Program-made: the position numbers and the translations under genes
In this document: positions 13,401-23,814 of the stretch, piece after piece
Position numbering within the stretch: the first letter of the stretch is position 1
Layout: each line of letters begins with the position of its first letter
From: Lepas anatifera
Lineage: Eukaryota > Arthropoda > Thecostraca > Lepadidae
Length of the DNA: 64,000 bases
Direction: 5' to 3'
NCBI GenBank assembly: GCA_034440635.1
Contig: JAOTON010001691.1
Coordinates: 17,517 to 81,516, forward strand
The notes under the pieces: model-generated
What the model was told of the DNA's origin: nothing
Seen by the model: only the letters and a program-made list of their open reading frames with translations
Databases searched by the model: none

Positions 13401-13697
13401 CTGCCGCAGCGTAACAGGGTCAGACGAAAGGACAACACAGCAGCCGACACTGTCGTACAGCGACTGCCGCAGCGCAACAGCGTCAGACGAAAGGACAAAA
13501 CCGCAGCCGGCACTGTTGTACAGCGACTGCCGCAGCGTAGCAGCGTCAGACCAGGGGACAACACAGCAGCCGGCACTGTCGTACAACGACTGCCGCAGCG
13601 CAGACAGCGTCAGACGAGAGGACAACACAGCAGCCGACACTGTCGTACAGCGACTGCCGCAGCGTAACAGCGTCAGACGAAAGGACAACACAGCAGC
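13401..13697 (-). repeat. Splice-acceptor minisatellite of NELF-E intron 3, block 1
   Basis: Four and a half 63-64 bp units lie directly upstream of exon 4. On the minus strand each ends CGCTGCGGCAG then TCGCTGTACGACAGT, a copy of the real acceptor plus the first 15 exon bases, before diverging to GTCGGCTGCTGTGTTGTCC. Copied acceptor positions are 13463, 13526, 13589 and 13653. The first three are exactly 63, 126 and 189 nt from the true one and remain open in the exon 4 frame. An I-clade element interrupts the block at 13697. Confidence 0.93.
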
Positions 13698-14120
13698 TGA
13701 TTGATTATTGGGTTTTAGGGGCGCGCCAACCTGCGAGGTCATATAGCGCCCATAACACTTCTCTGCAGTCAAAGCTTATAATTTTGTCTGTCTTTAGGGG
13801 AAAGTAAAGTCTCGTCTAAAGCGAAATAATATTTACATTACAGAGTGATTCTTTCACATCGTAGTTATGATTCTCACTGCACGGATACATGATCACAGAT
13901 TCAAACAGGTTTGCCGCGCCGGCAGGCGCCCAGCACGGGGCGCCGGGGCATCACTTCCGGCGCCCACCCCGCACCAACGGACCCAGGGGCCAGGGGGCGC
14001 GGGGGCAATCTAGACGCCGGACCTAAGCCCGACGTCTAACGGAGGCCCTCCCCGTGGCTCCGAGACTTGAAAGGCCCCGGAGCGAAAGGGAGGACCCGCC
14101 AAGTCGGCGCCAGGCGCCTA

Positions 14121-17100
14121 TCAGCGCGGTTGTCTACCACAACAGACGCTTTTAACCAGGACAAATATTATCGTAAAGTCAATGTCTCTAAGATAGGACA
14201 GCACCCGTTCAACCATACTGGAGTCACGGCCGATCAATTCTAAAAGTGTGGACTCCTGCCGGTGCACGCCAAAATGCAAAGACCTGTGTCTAGCATATTC
14301 CGGGCACGAGACTAGCACGTGTCGGACCGACAGGGGCGCCGCACATCGCTGACATTGTGGTCGAGGTTCGCCGCATAGCAGGTATCGGTGAGTGGCCAGC
14401 GTGTGGCCAGTCCGCAATCGACACAACGCCACTTCCTCACGGTGGTTAGGCCGCAGCGAGGATGGCTGGCCACTCACCGATCTCAGGTTTGATAACTTTC
14501 AACTTGCTATTCATTATATCATTCCATTGTTCTTGCCATACACTGCGAAGGTGAGTACATATATATATGGGTACAAATATCTAGCGGGGATTCGTCGCGC
14601 ACGCCTGCAGGGCCTACGGGAAGCACGTCGAGCCGCTGCGTCTGCCACTTCATTCAATTGTATTCCAACATGACTTGGGACCCAGCAGAGTGTTACATAC
14701 TTTCCCAGTCTGGCGAGGCGGGTTAAGCGCAGGACAATGTTTAAAACAAGTCCATCACTTGGGTTGAAACCACTCACAGCTTGAATGCTGCTAAGGCTAT
14801 AGGTGAAAATAACGTATTTCGTGGCATCACTAACTTCGATAAAGCATAGAGCTTTATCCAAGGTGGTGAGTTCAGAGGTGAAAACCCATGCAAAAGATGA
14901 AAGTGAGAAATTTCTTGTTACTGTATCCGTAACAAAAGCGCATCCCACTCCAACTTCAGTTTTTGATCCGTCAGTGTAGAACGACACATGATCTGCATAC
15001 TGTGCGATGTGTTCGAGCGCCAATTGCTTAAATTCAGTAGGGATAGTATCGGATTTGGTTTTCCCTGCGAGAGTCATGTCGGTTTTTGGGCAGATAAGTT
15101 CCCAAGGAGGGATGTCTGAAAGCTCGCTATGAGTCACAACACACGGCTTGATACCACTTTCGGCCGAGAAACGTTGGACGCGTACGCCCAGTGGGATTCC
15201 TCTTTGCACGTTCACAAACAGTCGTAGCATGTTCCGCGAGAAAATTGCGTTATATGTTGGGTGTGACGGAGACTGAGCCAGCTTATAGGCGTAACGCTGC
15301 CCGAGCAGGCACCGTCGCAATGCGAGAGGTGGTTCATTTGCTTCCACCAACAAGCTGGAGCACGGTGTTGTCCTAAACGCACCTGTAGCCACTAGGAGTG
15401 CACTATGGTGAATCGTATCTAAACAGCGTTTAGCTGATTCCGACGGAGAATCGTATACAAAACAGGCGTAATCCATCTTGGAACGAACAAGAGACCGATA
15501 GAGAATGAAAAGTGTCTTCCTGTCCGCTCCGTACGATAGACGAGATGCACATTTCAAGGCATTCAAAGATTTAATACACTTGTCACGTATATTCCTAATG
15601 TGTGCGTTGTATGTCAGCCGTTTATCAAACGTTACTCCGAGAAACTTTGCTGCCGGTTGGAAAGTGGTAGTTTTACCGCGCAATGATACCATAGGTTCCG
15701 GACAGGTCTGCGCCTGCGACAGAAATGAACACCAGCGGTTTTCTCGGTCGAAAAATATAATCCATTTTTACTACTCCAGCGTTCCAGATGCTTCACGGCC
15801 AGCTGGAGTTGACGTGATAGTGAAGATGTTGTTGAAGATGTTGTCCATATTGCAATATCGTCCACAAATATGGAACTCTGTATGGATGATGGGAGGGATG
15901 TTGTGACGTCATTTATGGCTAAAGCGAAGAGACAAATACTTGAAACGCTCCCCTGTGGGATGCCCTCTTCCTGATAAAATGCATTGGAGTACATGCCACC
16001 GATCCTGACGCGGAAAGTCCTATCAGTCAGGAAGTTCTTCATAAAAAAGACCCATCTGGCCACGAATACCACACTGATACAATTTTAACAGGATGCCATG
16101 TCGCCACGCTGTGTCATAGGCGGCAATGGCGTCAAAGAACACGGCTCCAAGGTGTCGCCCCTCTCTGAACGCACATCGCACTGATGTATCCAGAGACACC
16201 AAGTGATCCACCGTGCTCCGGCCTTTGCGGAAACCGCACTGGTTGTTACTGAGAATACATTGGCTTTCGAGATACCACGCGAATCGCACATTCACCATTT
16301 TTTCGAAAAAGTTTGCACATGCAAGAAGTCAGCGATATTGGCCTAAAGTGTAAAGGGTCTGAGCCAGACTTGCCCGGTTTCAGAATAGGAATCACTATGG
16401 CTTCCTGCCACGCCGGAGGGAAATCGCCAGACTCCCACATCACATTAAATGTGGCAAGCAGTGCCCTCAGCGCATATTGCGACACGGCTTTCAACATATC
16501 ATTATGTATAAGATCTGGTCCCTCAGCTACATAACGAAGGGCACGGATCGCTGCCACCAGCTCGTGCATCGAAAACGGCTGGTTATAAGATGGCGTGTCA
16601 GTAGTGGTAAAATCTATAGGTTTCTGTTCGGCTAGGTTTTTATGTCTCATAAATGTATTATCGTCTCTCAAGGAGCTACAGCGCTGTGCAATCGCATTGC
16701 CTATACAGTTAGCCACTTTAGCTGGGATGAATATTGTTCTGCCAGAAACGTTTGGTGTTGGAAGATATGTGGGGACTGACGTGCCGTCAATGCGGCGAAT
16801 TTGGGCAAATACCTGGGACAATGGTGTACATCTATTCAGTCTGCTTACATACTCCCTCCAAGACTTCCTTTTAGCTTGTTTTATGGTGCGTCTGCAGGCG
16901 GCTCTGGCCTGTCTATAGATATTTAAGGTGTATAGTGTGGAGTTTCTTTAAACTGTCGGTAGGCACGTCGTCGTTTACGAATAGCGTTCCGGCAATCCTC
17001 GCTCCACCACGGAACCGGTGGCCGCTGCGGATTTTTTTATGTTCGGGGGATACTGGCATGGGCTGCGTCTCGGAGTATGGTCGAAAACTCGTCCACTGTG

Positions 17101-17952
17101 AGTGGCTCTCCTGTCGAAATATTCTCTACGTAATCATCTACGAGAGAATTAAACAGGGACATATCTGCGTTTTTAAACTTCCACCGTTGCGGTCTCGTGC
17201 CTAAAACAGGTGTACCGTCACAGGTCACAAAAACAGGGAAGTGGTCACTTCCCATTGGGTCACTGTTTACTGACCAGCTAAATGTAGCAGCCAGCTGAGG
17301 GCTGCAAATGCTCAGGTCTAAAGCTGATTCGCCACCAGATGGAGTGGTAAAATGTGTTGGTTCTCCTGTGTTTAAGACACAAATTCTCATCTCGAATAAA
17401 ACGCTCGAGGTGGCGGCCACGTTTGTTTGTACCTTCACACCCCCATGCAGTATGGTGCGCGTGAAAATCCCCCATGAGAAGGATTGGGGGTGGTAGTTCG
17501 GACACGAGCATATTTAATTCTGGCGAGGGCAGGTCTACCCCAGGGGGCAGGTAGACGGAACATAACGTAATCTGCCGTCGATTGAAGTATATGCGCGCTG
17601 CGATAGCTTGTAGCCGTGTCTGGAGTAGGATCTGTTTTGCTGGTAGATTGTGATTTACTGCTAAAAGAACGCCGCCGTAGGCGACTGGGTTGCGTTGCCT
17701 GTCTTTTCGGTACGTGCGGTAACCTCTGAGGGAAAATTTAGTCCCTTGTGACAATTTTGTTTCCTGCAGGCATATTGCTGCTGGTCCATGGTCTCTTATA
17801 ATAACTCGCAGATCCTCAGCACTTGTCCGAACTCCACGGCAGTTCCACTGTATAAAGGTGTTCATGAGGAAGGTGGTAGGGAGGGGGTGCAGCTTATGTC
17901 CACCCTGACGGCCATAACCCATTGAGCTGTGTCGAAGCAAGCAGGGATGCAT
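14121..17952 (-). pseudogene. ORF2 of I-clade element copy 1: endonuclease, RT, RNase H (broken)
   Basis: Read from high to low coordinates. The apurinic-type endonuclease at 17850-17220 has WNCRG, the catalytic LQETKL, GDFHAHHTAW and SDHFPV. The RT at 16820-15630 has FDAIAAYDTAWRHG, GIPQGS and FVDDIAIW (catalytic D-D). A thumb or connection region follows, then RNase H at about 15000-14600 with YTDGSK, a degenerate SELTTLDKAL, a changed TYSLSS in place of the expected TDSLSS, and PSHVGI. The last part (14477-14121) carries the C-terminal zinc-binding segment CGEPRPQC..C. At least five frame changes break it. The lost aspartate in RNase H also shows decay. Confidence 0.9.
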
Positions 17953-18170
17953 AGAGCGGAGTGGTGGGTCGCCACCGCAAAACCACCGTAGAAAACAATT
18001 TTTGGGGTCTGAAAGTGTCGTAAACTAAAAATGTTTCCAGGAGGCAGCATTGTCTCCTGCACATATGGGACATAGGCATTATGTTCAAGTGGAGTACTCT
18101 GCAGGTTCAAAAGGTTAGTCCGAAGGTCTCCGCAATTCAACGGTGAGATATAGTTCATGTGTAAAAAGGG
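17883..18170 (-). pseudogene. Second, divergent endonuclease half-domain upstream of ORF2
   Basis: Between the ORF1 end and the ORF2 start sits about 290 bp that is absent from copy 2 at 34270-34330. Its minus-strand frame aligns with the first half of the ORF2 endonuclease. MNYISPLNCGDLRT matches MNTFIQWNCRGVRT, VQETMLPPGNIFSLRHF matches LQETKLSQGTKFSLRGY, YGGFAVA matches YGGVLLA, and CTPSLPP matches CSVYLPP. The two are clearly diverged, so this is not a recent tandem duplication. It could have been captured from a related element by template switching. Confidence 0.6.
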
Positions 18171-18399
18171 AAACAGGCTTTGGCTGCAGGCCAATCACTA
18201 TTTCCAGTGAGGGCCTGGAGGCCCATGGTGCTTTTTTTGGGTATAGGGAGAGGCCCACTTTGCCTGCCTTCCCGGGTGAAAGAGCTCCTTTCGCTGCCGC
18301 TTGAGCAGGAGCAAGCGCGGCTAACAGAGGTAGCATCACGGTCCTGAGGCGAGGCGGCAGGGCGCTTGGTGCTCCCACGTGCCGGCAGCGGACCCTCAA

Positions 18400-19493
18400 A
18401 ACACAGCAGCCGACACTGTCACACAACGACTGCCGCAGCGCAGACAGCGTCAGACAAGGGGACAACACAGCAGCCGACACTGTCGCACAGCGACTGCCGC
18501 AGCGCAGACAGTGTCAGACGAGGAGACAACACAGCAGCCGACACTGTCGCACAGCGACTGCCGCAGCGCAGACAGCGTCAGACGAGGGGATAACACAGCA
18601 GCCGACACTGTCGCACAGCGACTGCCGCAGCGTAACAGCGTCAGACGAGGGGACAACACAGCAGCCGACACTGTCGCACAGCGACTGCCGCAGCGTAACA
18701 GCGTCAGACGAGGGGACAACACAGCAGCCGACACTGTCGCACAGCGACTGCCGCAGCGCAGACAGTGTCAGACGAGGGGACAACACAGCAGCCGACACTG
18801 TCGCACAGCGACTGCCGCAGCGCGGACAGCGTCAGACGAGGGGACAACACAGCAGCCGACACTGTCGCACAGCGACTGCCGCAGCGCGGACAGCGTCAGA
18901 CGAGGGGACAACACAGCAGCCGACACTGTCGCACAGCGACTGCCGCAGCGCAGACAGTGTCAGACGAGGGGACAACACAGCAGCCGACACTGTCGCACAG
19001 CGACTGCCGCAGCGCAGACAGTGTCAGACGAGGGGACAACACAGCAGCCGACACTGTCGCACAGCGACTGCCGCAGCGCAGACAGTGTCAGACGAGGGGA
19101 CAACACAGCAACCGACACTGTCGCACAGCGACTGCCGCAGCGCAGACAGTGTCAGACGAGGGGACAACACAGCAGCCGACACTGTCGCACAGCGACTGCC
19201 GCAGCGCAGACAGTGTCAGACGAGGGGACAACACAGCAACCGACACTGTCGCACAGCGACTGCCGCAGCGCAGACAGTGTCAGACGAGGGGACAACACAG
19301 CAGCCGACACTGTCGCACAGCGACTGCCGCAGCGCGGACAGCGTCAGACGAGGGGACAACACAGCAGCCGACACTGTCGCACAGCGACTGCCGCAGCGCA
19401 GACAGTGTCAGACGAGGGGACAACACAGCAGCCGACACTGTCGCACAGCGACTGCCGCAGCGTAACAGCGTCAGACAAAAGAACAACACAGCA
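18400..19493 (-). repeat. Splice-acceptor minisatellite, block 2
   Basis: About 17 units of 63-64 bp continue the array cut off at 13697. They all keep the minus-strand acceptor core GCTGCGGCAG then TCGCTGTGCGACAGT. Units here are more uniform than in block 1 and have TGC where exon 4 has TAC, which points to local homogenisation. Many units have GCGCAGACAGTG and a few GCGTAACAGCG, and these two variants give the 64- and 63-bp lengths. Confidence 0.93.
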
Positions 19494-22350
19494 GGGGCAT
19501 TCCAGGACAAAACGACCAAAAATAGTTCAATTTGACACCACCATGTCTAGAAAAAATCTGAAACTTTGTCTCCGGAGTAGTTTTGGGTCAGAAACACGCC
19601 TGTGAGAATCTTAGCCCCCTCCGATCAACGGTGACCGAGTTATAGCCCGAGGCATTTTCGGGAGGTCACCTTATAGACTCATTTTTGATGCTTCATAACT
19701 CAAAAACGCATAGCCTGATTAACAAGTTTTGCATATCATTGAACTCGTCTTGAACTATACTTTATTTTGAAAAAGAAAATTTCAAAATTTGAAAATATTT
19801 GACTTTTAATTTGTTTGACCTTTTCCTTTTTACCTAGCTTGACCTTTCCCAGTTGAAATTGCCATTTTAGACCCCTTAAAAAATTTTTGAATAATAAAAT
19901 ATCTTTCGATAGGAAAAATAAAAAAATGCGTTCTTGCTATAAGTTCCAAATATTTAGCACCTAAGGTGGGTATGTAGACGGTTTTTGACCACTGCAGTAG
20001 TACAGCCTTATGTTTAACGCCGCAAACATAGTGATTGTTTTTGTAATCGGTTGCTGGCAATCATATTGCTTTGTCTTTACAAAATTTTCATCGTGCAAGT
20101 GTCAGAATTTATGACAATTAACACGCACCCACCCGAGGGGGTGGGCAACCGGCCTCCTCAGGTCTCTACAGGTAGTAAAAAAACACCTTAGCGCAGCGCC
20201 ACCGTACGCCATCTATCTTTAACACAACATATTACAACTTCTGGAAAAATAATTTAGGTCAACTGGGAGGTGGTAGGTACCGTAAATACTGAAGGCACGC
20301 TGGCAACTGACTGGTGAGGGTGTGACCTGAGGTAGACGGTCGTCGTTATGCCTTAAGGGACTTTCAAATTTGGTTCATTGATTAACACTTCATCGTGGGA
20401 GTTGCTCGTTTGGGTGGTGGGGTCGGGGTCTTCGTAAAAAGTCCCGTGATGACTCTAGTGAGACACCTACTCCTAAAACTGAACTGGAAACAACTTGGAC
20501 AATATTTATAAAAATAAAATTGCAGCCATTAAAAGTGATAGAAAGGGATCCATTGTTTCGAGGGAGACGAGGGCAAATGAACTTATTAATAAATAACCTT
20601 TCAGCCTTAAACGAAAATTTACAAAGATGTCGCGAGTTTATCCATAATTGAAACAAATATAACTTATCCTATGAGCACCACTAACTCAATTACATCGTCC
20701 CCCGAGATGGAAAAAATAGTATCGATACAAGGTGACCCAGTGCAGCACAGCATACGTTTGAGAGGATTCATGCTATGTAAACAAACGTGTCTGAAAGAAT
20801 TTAATTCCCAAAAAGTAATTTGAATCTGCTCATATATGCGAAAAAGTGTCCTGAAATTGTAACGCATTCGACTTGGTCACTTGAACAGATTGCCTCATGA
20901 TATTTTTACAAGGTGATCATTTCATAGCTGACACGGATCCCAGAATCCCAGATGAATAATTACACTGTGCACTGGGAGTGATGCCGCTAAACAGCCAGTT
21001 TTAATCACTACCGAATATGCTACACACAATCGTTTGGTCGTGTCATCTTTGAGGTTGCTCGAGGTCACAGTATTTCTTACAGGAACAAAGTGGAAACCTA
21101 AATTTTGTGGCATAATAGGTGACAGAGGAGAGCCGTTGAAAGAAATGTTCAGCGCCATTGGAACACTCTTGTTGAGCCCAAACGGATCATGTATCTTATA
21201 ATATTGCCTAGGCAAATGCCAAAATTAGCCTGCTTTGACCTAGAGCCAGGCTTAGGTCTGTATGGTAAAAAGAATATTAATTAAACTGCAGTGGCAAGCC
21301 AGACACGACAACGTAAAAACAAAACCTGCATCGCAATTCTCGAAAATTCTCAATTTTCTCAAGTATCAAAATTTACCAATTGCCCCATGCATTTCTAATG
21401 GAAAGACCATGACCTTGACCCTGCTCCCGGTTATCGACATAGAAATCCTGCTATGAAAAATTATCTTGCTGGGCGACCTTACTATGTAATGTGAATCAAA
21501 CCACGATAGGCTAAATTTGATATTATTGATGCACTTCCCAAAGTTTTTTCGAGGTTAGGTCTCTTGACCTGGTTTGGCGGTTTGACCTGGTATGACCCAG
21601 ACCTAAAATTTTCCCAGAAGTTGTAATATGTTGTGTTAGAGATAGATGGCGTAAGGTGGCGCTGCGCTAAGGTGTTTTTTACTACCTGTAGAGACCTGAG
21701 GAGGCCGGTTGCCCACCCCCTCGGGTGGGCGCGTGTTGTCATAAATTCTGACACTTGCACAATGAAAATTTCGTAAAGACAAAGCAATATGATTGCCAGC
21801 AACCGATTACAAAAACAATCACTATGTTTGCGGCGTTAAACATAAGGCTGTACTACTGCAGTGGTAAAAAACCGTCTACATACCTACCTTAGGTGCTAAA
21901 TATTTGGAACTTATAGCAAGAACGCATTTTTTTATTTTTCCTATCGAAAGATAGTTTATTATTCAAAATTTTTGAGGTGTCTAAAATGGCAATTTCGACT
22001 GGGAAAAGGTCAAGCTAGGTCAAAAAAGAAAAGGTCAAACAAATTAAAAGTAAAAATTTTCAAATTTTGAAATTTTCTTTTTTCAAAATAAAGTATAGAT
22101 CAAGACGAGTTCAATGATATACAAAACTTGTTAATCAGGCTATGCGTTTTTGAGTTATGAAGCATCAAAGATGAGTCTACTGGGTGACCTCCCGAAAATG
22201 CCTCGGGCTATAACTCGGTCACCGTTGATCGGAGGGGGCTAAGATTCTCACAGGCGTGTTTCTGGCCCAAACCTACCCCGGAGACAAAGTTTCAGATTTT
22301 TTCTAGATATGGTGGTGTCAAGCCTTGGTCGATCTGTCCTGGAATGCCCC
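19494..22350. mobile_element. Long-terminal-inverted-repeat element within the acceptor array
   Basis: The arms at 19494-20258 and 21598-22350 are inverted copies of each other with scattered mismatches and small indels. They start GGGGCATTCCAGGACA and end with the complement. AGCA flanks both sides (19490-19493, 22351-22354), consistent with a 4-bp duplication but ambiguous in a repetitive target. The 1.3-kb middle has no transposase frame and holds a truncated SINE. Acceptor-array units resume immediately on both sides. It is a non-autonomous DNA element; its superfamily is unknown. Confidence 0.88.
20290..20503 (+). mobile_element. tRNA-derived SINE, copy B, 5'-truncated
   Basis: Starts within the SINE body (GGCAACTGACTGGTGAG), lacks the tRNA-like head, and ends with the shared CAACTTGGACAA tail. 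It sits in the centre of the long-inverted-repeat element and is more diverged than the copies at 12576, 51003 and 58303. Confidence 0.75.
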
Positions 22351-22849
22351 AGCAGCCAACACTGTCGCACAGCGACTGCCGCAGCGCGGCCAGCGTCAGA
22401 CGAGGGGACAACACAGCAACCGACACTGTCGTACAGCGACTGCCGCAGCGCGGACAGCGTCAGACGAGGGGACAACACAGCAACCGACACTGTCGCACAG
22501 CGACTGCCGCAGCGCAGACAGCGTCAGACGAGGGGACAACACAGCAACCGACAATGTCGTACAGCGACTGCCGCAGCGTAGACAGCGTCAGACGAGGGGA
22601 CAACACAGCAGCCGACACTGTCGTACAGCGACTGCCGCGGCGTAACAGCGTCAGACGAGGGGACAACATAGCAGCCCACACTGTCGTAAGGCGACTGCCG
22701 CAGCGCAGACAGCGTCAGACGAGGGGACAACACAGCAACCGACACTGTCGTACAGCGACTGCCGCAGCGCAGACAGCGTCAGACGAGGGGACAACACAGC
22801 AGCCGACACTGTCCTAAGGCGACTGCCGCAGCGCAGACACCGTGAGACC
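22351..22849 (-). repeat. Splice-acceptor minisatellite, block 3
   Basis: About eight 63-64 bp units continue block 2 across the inverted-repeat element. Both TAC and TGC versions of the exon-derived part occur, along with decayed units (CCTAAGGCGA, CTGCCGCGGCG) towards 22850, as expected at the edge of an array. Confidence 0.92.
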
Positions 22850-23039
22850 TATATACAATGTGGCGCTCACATCATGCGACACACAAGCTTGTCTGGGGCA
22901 GTAACCGTCGTCGCCCCCCCCAGCACGTCACTGCTCCAAGTGGGACCTCACATCGAAAATAATCTACAATACCAGCGTTTGGAACAGAGTGGATTAGTTG
23001 ATGTGATATCTATGTACACGGCCGCCCCGGTGCGAACGG

Positions 23040-23659
23040 AACGGCGGGGGCCGGCTCACCTTCCTCTGCACGGAACGGCGGGCGCCGGCTCACCTTCCTC
23101 TGGACGGAACAGCGGGGGCCGGCTCACCTTCCTCTGGACGGGGCGGCGGGGGCCGGCTCACCTTCCTCTGGACGGAACGGCGGGCGCCGGCTCACCTTCC
23201 TCTGGACGGAACGGCATACGGGCTCACCTCCCTCTGGACGGAACGGCGGGCGCCGGCTCACCTTCCTCTGGACGGAACGGCATACGGGCTCACCTTCCTC
23301 TGGACGGAACGGCGGGCGCCGGCTCACCTTCCTCTGGACGGAACGGCATACGGGCTCACCTCCCTCTGGACGGAACGGCGGGCGCCGGCTCACCTTCCTC
23401 TGGACGGAACGGCATACGGGCTCACCTTCCTCTGGACGGAACGGCGGGCGCCGGCTCACCTTCCTCTGGACGGAACGGCATACGGGCTCACCTTCCTCTG
23501 GACGGAACGGCGGGCGCCGGCTCACCTTCCTCTGGACGGAACGGCATACGGGCTCACCTTCCTCTGGACGGAACGGCGGGCGCCGGCTCACCTTCCTCTG
23601 GACGGAACGGCGGGCGCCGGCTCACCTTCCTCTGGACGGAACGGCGGGCGCCGGCTCAC
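23040..23659 (-). repeat. Splice-donor minisatellite at the start of NELF-E intron 3
   Basis: About 18 units follow the true donor, giving about 19 donors in total. On the minus strand each unit contains CGTCCAGAGGAAG then GTGAGC, a copy of the last 13 bases of exon 3 and its 5' splice site. Unit lengths are 34 (GTGAGCCGG type) and 32 (GTGAGCCCG type), largely alternating to make 66-bp pairs; two units read GAGGGAG at the splice junction. Copies nearest the exon lie at 23626, 23592, 23558 and 23526. Confidence 0.94.
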
Positions 23660-23797
23660 CTTCCTCTGGACGGGGCGGAAGGGCTGCGGCCGCTCGGAGG
23701 GCGCCGGGGAGCCCGCCTCCTCCTCCGGGTGGGTGGCAGAGAAGGGCTGGTAGCCGCTCAGCGCCCGGTCCGACCCGGACAACTTCCGCTCCAGACC
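23660..23797 (-). CDS. Nelf-E: NELF-E, exon 3
   Basis: Encodes 46 residues in phase 0: GLERKLSGSDRALSGYQPFS, an acidic stretch with EEE, then a proline-rich end RPQPFRPVQRK. In vertebrate NELF-E the matching stretch runs from LEGKLKD through FQPFQRS to RRPQRK, directly before SLYESF, and here RPVQRK joins SLYDSF in the next exon. The acceptor is CCGGCGGCAG before GGTCTG at 23797. The donor is GTCCAGAGGAAG before GTGAGCC at 23660. The whole donor context has been amplified into the array that follows, so this exon has many possible 3' ends. Confidence 0.92.
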
Positions 23798-23814
23798 CTG
23801 CCGCCGGTCGCACG

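Larger units (their letters stand above)
13698..18399 (-). mobile_element. I-clade non-LTR retrotransposon, copy 1, 5'-truncated
   Basis: A 4.7-kb minus-strand copy of the same family as 30287-37081. It keeps the end of ORF1 (WASRPSLEI region near 18200), an ORF2 broken by many frameshifts, and the family 3' terminus GGTTGGCGCGCC followed by AACCCAATAATCAATCA. AACACAGCAGC flanks both sides (13687-13697 and 18400-18410); since the target was a tandem array this supports, but does not alone prove, a target duplication. A GC-rich block at about 13908-14125 in its 3' region is absent from copy 2. Confidence 0.9.

Noticed and set aside
15191..15906. Plus-strand frames across the I-clade copy
   Set aside because: Antisense of recognisable RT and RNase H coding sequence.
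19494..22350. Polinton/Maverick element
   Set aside because: Has long inverted repeats but is far too short and has no polymerase, integrase or capsid frame; the flanking repeat looks like 4 bp, not 6 bp.
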